DNA from: Acidobacteriota bacterium
GTDB taxonomy: Bacteria; Acidobacteriota; Terriglobia; Bryobacterales; Bryobacteraceae
Direction: 5' to 3'
DNA: 17,512 nucleotides
Assembly: GCA_023436715.1 (NCBI GenBank)
Contig: JAEZIJ010000081.1
Coordinates: forward strand, 1-17,512
Shown here: one piece after another, positions 15,035 to 17,512 of the stretch
Numbering within the stretch: position 1 is the first letter of the stretch
Layout: each line of letters starts with the position of its first letter
Translations under genes and position numbers: made by a program
Notes under the pieces: generated by a model
Database searches by the model: none
The model's input: only the letters and a program-made list of their open reading frames with translations
Told to the model about the DNA's origin: nothing

Positions 15035-15537
15035 ACGCATTGCGTTTGCGCGGCAGGGTGGCTCGAAAACTGCCCGACAACATCGATACGGACATCATCT
15101 ACCCGGGACGCTACCTTAACGTCACGGATCGCGAGAAGACCCCCGAGCACCTGTTCGAACTCGCCTACCCCGAGATCCGCGGCTCCCTGAAGCCCGGCGA
15201 TCTCATCGTTGCCGGGAAGAACTTCGGCTGCGGCTCGAGCCGCGAACAGGCGACGGCGGCCATCCGTTTCGCCGGATGCGGAGCCGTCATCGCCTGCTCG
15301 TTCGCGCGCATCTTTTACCGCAACTCGATCAACCTCGGGCTGCCCGTCGTAGTCTCGCCTGCCGCCGTGGAGGCCGTCCGCGAGAACGATGAACTCGAAC
15401 TCGACCTCGCCGCGGGCCGCATCATCAACCTCGCAACGCTGGAATCCTACCCAGCTGCCGCGCTCGATCCCAGAGCCGTCGAACTGCTCGAAGCGGGCGG
15501 CCTGATCCCGTATCTGAAGAGAAAGTACGCTGCGTGA
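15031..15537 (+). CDS. Aconitase-family hydro-lyase small subunit (LeuD-like)
   Basis: This 168-aa swivel-domain subunit is of the LeuD/homoaconitase small-subunit type. Visible signatures: KLPDNIDTDIIYPGRYL (15-31), GKNFGCGSSREQA (65-77) and CSFARIFYRNSINLGLPVV. It pairs with the large subunit to hydrate or isomerise a 2-hydroxy acid. The segment after PGR reads YLNV. In characterised archaeal-type enzymes residues in this loop, commonly YLR plus one, discriminate isopropylmalate from homoaconitate or citrate, so YLNV gives no clear assignment. ATG 15031 overlaps the large-subunit stop, and GAGGAGG at 15017-15023 serves it. The dehydrogenase gene follows after 9 nt. Normal family length, no damage seen. 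Confidence 0.88.
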   Translation: MNALRLRGRVARKLPDNIDTDIIYPGRYLNVTDREKTPEHLFELAYPEIRGSLKPGDLIVAGKNFGCGSSREQATAAIRFAGCGAVIACSFARIFYRNSINLGLPVVVSPAAVEAVRENDELELDLAAGRIINLATLESYPAAALDPRAVELLEAGGLIPYLKRKYAA

Positions 15538-15546
15538 GGTTTACTG

Positions 15547-16632
15547 ATGCACAAGATCGCATGGCTCCCCGGAGACGGAATCGGCGTTGAATGCTGCGAT
15601 GCCGCCCGCATCGTTCTCGATGCCACCGGCTTCCAGGCCGAATACATTCACGGCGACATCGGTTGGGAATTCTGGGTAAAGGAGGGCGAGGCACTCCCCG
15701 AACGCACCATCGACCTGCTGCGCTCGACCGGCTGCGCCTTCTTCGGCGCCATCACATCCAAGCCGGTAAAGGAAGCCGCGCGCGAACTCGCGCCCGAACT
15801 GCAAGGCCGCGGACTCACCTATCGCAGCCCGATCGTCCGCATGCGCCAGTTGCTCGACCTCTACGTCTGCCTCCGCCCCTGCAAAGCGTTCCCCGGCAAC
15901 CCGCTCAACTATCGAAGCGGCATCGACATCGCGGTCTTCCGCGAAAACACCGAGGGCATGTACATCGGCGTCGAGTTCCCCCGCTCGCCCGAAGCGTTCT
16001 ACGCCGAGCCCGCAATGGCGCGCATCCCGCGCGACGCCGCTGTCTCGCTTCGCAGCATCACGCGGGAAGGTTCGCGCCGCATCGTGAAAGCCGCCTTCGA
16101 GTACGCCGTCCGAAACAACCGGCGGAAGGTGACCGCCGTCCACAAAGCCAACGTACTCCGCGCGACCTGCGGCGTGTTCCTCGAGGCCGCGCGCGAGGTG
16201 GCCGCCGAATACCCGCAGATCGAGTTCGACACCGCAAACGTGGACGCCATGTGCATGTGGCTGCTGAAGAACCCCGCGAGCTACGACGTCATTGCCACCA
16301 CGAACCTGTTCGGCGATATCCTTTCCGACCTCTGCGCGCAGCTTGTCGGCGGCATGGGTTTCGCCTACAGCGGCAACATCGGGGACCGCTACGCCGTGTT
16401 CGAGCCGACGCACGGCTCCGCCCCGAAATACGCCGGGCTGAACAAGGTCAACCCGCTGGCCACCATTCTTGCCGCGAAGATGATGCTCGAATATCTCGGG
16501 GAGACCGAAAAGGCGGCAGCGATCGAACAAGCCATCGCGCACGTCGTAGCCGAAGGCGCGGTGCGCACTTACGATATGGGAGGCACCGCCACCACAGCCC
16601 AGATGGCCCAAGCCGTCGCCCACGCGCTCTGA
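15547..16632 (+). CDS. Isocitrate/isopropylmalate-family decarboxylating dehydrogenase
   Basis: A 361-aa beta-decarboxylating dehydrogenase that oxidises a (2R,3S)-2-hydroxy acid and releases CO2. Compared with E. coli isocitrate dehydrogenase, the catalytic set is present: Arg100, Arg110, Arg132, Tyr139, Lys200, Asp233, Asp257, Asp261. In the substrate loop RSPIVRMR, Ser94 matches Ser113, but Ile96 replaces Asn115, a contact of the isocitrate gamma-carboxylate. The cofactor loop THGSAPKYAGLNKVNP has Lys294, Tyr295 and Val301 like NADP-dependent E. coli Icd; Tyr342 is also kept, but the second phosphate-binding Arg is Gly346. NADP preference is therefore suggested, not certain. Length matches the NAD-IDH, isopropylmalate and homoisocitrate group rather than E. 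coli Icd. Last gene of the four-cistron operon; GAGG overlaps the previous stop. Confidence 0.88.
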   Translation: MHKIAWLPGDGIGVECCDAARIVLDATGFQAEYIHGDIGWEFWVKEGEALPERTIDLLRSTGCAFFGAITSKPVKEAARELAPELQGRGLTYRSPIVRMRQLLDLYVCLRPCKAFPGNPLNYRSGIDIAVFRENTEGMYIGVEFPRSPEAFYAEPAMARIPRDAAVSLRSITREGSRRIVKAAFEYAVRNNRRKVTAVHKANVLRATCGVFLEAAREVAAEYPQIEFDTANVDAMCMWLLKNPASYDVIATTNLFGDILSDLCAQLVGGMGFAYSGNIGDRYAVFEPTHGSAPKYAGLNKVNPLATILAAKMMLEYLGETEKAAAIEQAIAHVVAEGAVRTYDMGGTATTAQMAQAVAHAL

Positions 16633-16639
16633 GAGAATC

Positions 16640-16919
16640 AAGTGAAAGTCCGTGGCTTAGGCCTTGTATCAGGGCACGGCTTCAGCCCCCTGATACGGGT
16701 CGTGATCACCGGGCACGGCTTCAGGCAAGTGAAAGTCCGTGTCTTGGGGGCCTTGTATCAGGGCACGTCGTGATCACCGGGCACCGTCCTCAGCCGCAAG
16801 AATGACAATGGGGTACGGCTTCAGGCAAGTGAAAGTCCGTGGCTTGGGCCTTGTATCAGGGCACGGCTTCAGCCGTGCCGTAGTGCCCTGAGAAGGCCCG
16901 GGCTTTAGCCCCTGTCTGC
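16640..16919 (+). repeat. REP-like repeat cluster downstream of the hydroxy-acid operon
   Basis: This fills the gap of about 360 nt between the dehydrogenase and the next gene. The phrase AAGTGAAAGTCCGTG begins three copies (about 16640, 16727, 16827), each leading into CCTTGTATCAGGGCACG. The third copy is complete and matches 12661-12743 over 83 nt (16837-16919), with hairpins at 16860-16879 and 16900-16911. The first copy ends in a long inverted repeat GTATCAGGG-N13-CCCTGATAC (16666-16696). A 16-nt direct repeat CGTGATCACCGGGCAC occurs at 16701-16716 and 16769-16784. Spacing is irregular and there are no unique spacers, so this is a degenerating REP-like array and not CRISPR. Confidence 0.75.
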
Positions 16920-16979
16920 CTGTGATGGTGGCGCCTCTACTGCAGCAAGTCAGCACCAGAATATACAAACTCCAGGCGT

Positions 16980-16985
16980 TATACT
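16980..16985 (+). promoter_or_regulatory. -10 hexamer TATACT placed for a leaderless transcript
   Basis: TATACT (five of six to consensus) ends 6 nt before ATG 16992, so transcription would begin at or next to the A of the start codon. No Shine-Dalgarno precedes this ATG and no good -35 is visible. This is the TANNNT-N6-ATG layout known from leaderless genes in several phyla. Confidence 0.45.
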
Positions 16986-16991
16986 CAGCGC

Positions 16992-17512
16992 ATGCAACTC
17001 ATCGCGGCTCTACTCTGCGCCGCCCTCGCACCCGCGGCCGACGTCCCTCTTCCCGACGGCTGGAAACCGTGGGCCGCACGGCCCGAAATCGCCCCGCGCA
17101 CCTTCGTCGAGAACCAGACCCTGGCGATCAGTGGAAACAGCAACGCCGCCGCTTACGGAGGCTGGGAATACACCGTTCCAGTAGAGCCCGGCAAGTGGTT
17201 CCGCTTCTCCGCCTTCTACCGCGCCGAAGGACTCACCTACGAGCGCCTCCAGGTGGTCTCGCGCCTTGACTGGCGAACCGCGGCCGGCAAGCGAGCGGGC
17301 CAGCCCGATTACGCCTGGCAAACCACACGGGAAGGAGACTGGCGCCACGTCACGCTCGAAGCCCCCGCCCCCGCGAACGCCGCCAACGTCACCGTGCAGC
17401 TCTATCTGGCGAACGCGCCCTATGCCACCGTCTGGTGGCGCGGTGTTTCGCTCGCCCCCCGGCCCCCCCCCCCCCCCCCCCCCGGGCCCCAATGCCCCCG
17501 CCAATTTAATCC
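16992..17512 (+). CDS. Exported protein with beta-sandwich-like N-terminal domain, 3' truncated
   Basis: The frame is open from ATG 16992 to the window end (at least 173 codons). Signal peptide: MQLIAALLCAALAPAADV. The mature part (about 20-155) is rich in Trp, Tyr and beta strands: GWKPWAARPEIAPRTF, YGGWEYTVPVEPGKWFRFSA, EGDWRHVTLEAPAPANAANV and VQLYLANAPYATVWWRGVSL. This pattern is that of a carbohydrate-binding-like jelly-roll domain, often attached in front of an exported enzyme. From memory, similar domains precede carbon-nitrogen hydrolases in acidobacteria, but the catalytic part would lie beyond the window, so this is only a guess. After about 17455 the sequence becomes a poly-C run giving a false poly-Pro tail and should not be trusted. 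Confidence 0.65.
   Translation, partial: MQLIAALLCAALAPAADVPLPDGWKPWAARPEIAPRTFVENQTLAISGNSNAAAYGGWEYTVPVEPGKWFRFSAFYRAEGLTYERLQVVSRLDWRTAAGKRAGQPDYAWQTTREGDWRHVTLEAPAPANAANVTVQLYLANAPYATVWWRGVSLAPRPPPPPPPGPQCPRQFN
17454..17490. other. Poly-C run at window end, probable artefact
   Basis: A run of 21 C at 17463-17483 is embedded in other C-rich sequence, directly after normal coding sequence. It resembles the 11-C run at 41-51. Homopolymers of this kind at both ends fit low-quality contig termini. Confidence 0.6.

Noticed and set aside
15541..16641. Long minus-strand open frame (366 codons) antisense to the dehydrogenase
   Set aside because: It mirrors a gene with strong family motifs; its composition is typical of a GC-rich antisense shadow and no known motif is seen.
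16640..16919. CRISPR array
   Set aside because: Repeats are unequal, spaced irregularly and separated by related rather than unique sequence; no cas genes are present.
1..17512. tRNA, rRNA, or known riboswitch
   Set aside because: No cloverleaf, rRNA-like or recognisable riboswitch sequence was noticed in the few intergenic gaps; a covariance-model search would be decisive.

Overview
The window is a GC-rich chromosomal stretch that reads like an acidobacterium, most probably of the Bryobacterales/Solibacter type. This is an inference from the gene set: a PEP-CTERM-like exported protein, a two-subunit M16 peptidase pair, hybrid PAS/GAF histidine kinases, short palindromic intergenic repeats and many small secreted proteins. 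Both ends run into C homopolymers (41-51 and 17463-17483), which look like contig-end artefacts.

Layout. (1) 204-3357: a multi-PAS/GAF hybrid histidine kinase with receiver domain, split in two frames by a frameshift near 1060-1070. (2) 3499-6393: a compact cdaA-cdaR-glmM operon (c-di-AMP synthase, its membrane regulator, phosphoglucosamine mutase), with a good sigma70-like promoter very close to the first start codon. (3) 6451-7546: a minus-strand PEP-CTERM-like exported protein facing away from a small secreted IPT/TIG-domain protein; the region between them holds several perfect inverted repeats that resemble operators. (4) 7614-8786 (minus): a secreted TPR-like protein, divergent from (5) 8853-12626: a three-gene operon of an M16 zinc peptidase, an M16 homologue without the zinc motif, and an exported protein that may be LolA-like. 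(6) 12802-16632: a tight four-cistron operon encoding an isocitrate-lyase/PEP-mutase superfamily lyase, the large and small subunits of an aconitase-family hydro-lyase, and a beta-decarboxylating dehydrogenase. The large subunit carries a one-base frameshift at 14582-14583. (7) 16992-end: the start of an exported protein, apparently translated from a leaderless transcript and cut off by the window end.

The most interesting unit is region 6. It reproduces the enzyme logic of the isocitrate node (isomerise, then either oxidatively decarboxylate or cleave) using LeuC/LeuD-type and PrpB/dimethylmalate-lyase-type paralogues, with no synthase gene beside it. The dehydrogenase keeps most isocitrate-dehydrogenase catalytic residues and an NADP-type Lys-Tyr pair, but replaces a substrate-contacting Asn with Ile. 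This suggests a 2-hydroxy tricarboxylate or alkylmalate other than plain isocitrate. The cluster is flanked on both sides by near-identical 83-nt copies of a two-hairpin REP-like repeat (12661-12743 and 16837-16919); the downstream side has further degenerate copies. A second, smaller repeat family occurs just after several genes (3384-3407, 7555-7578, possibly 6394-6420).
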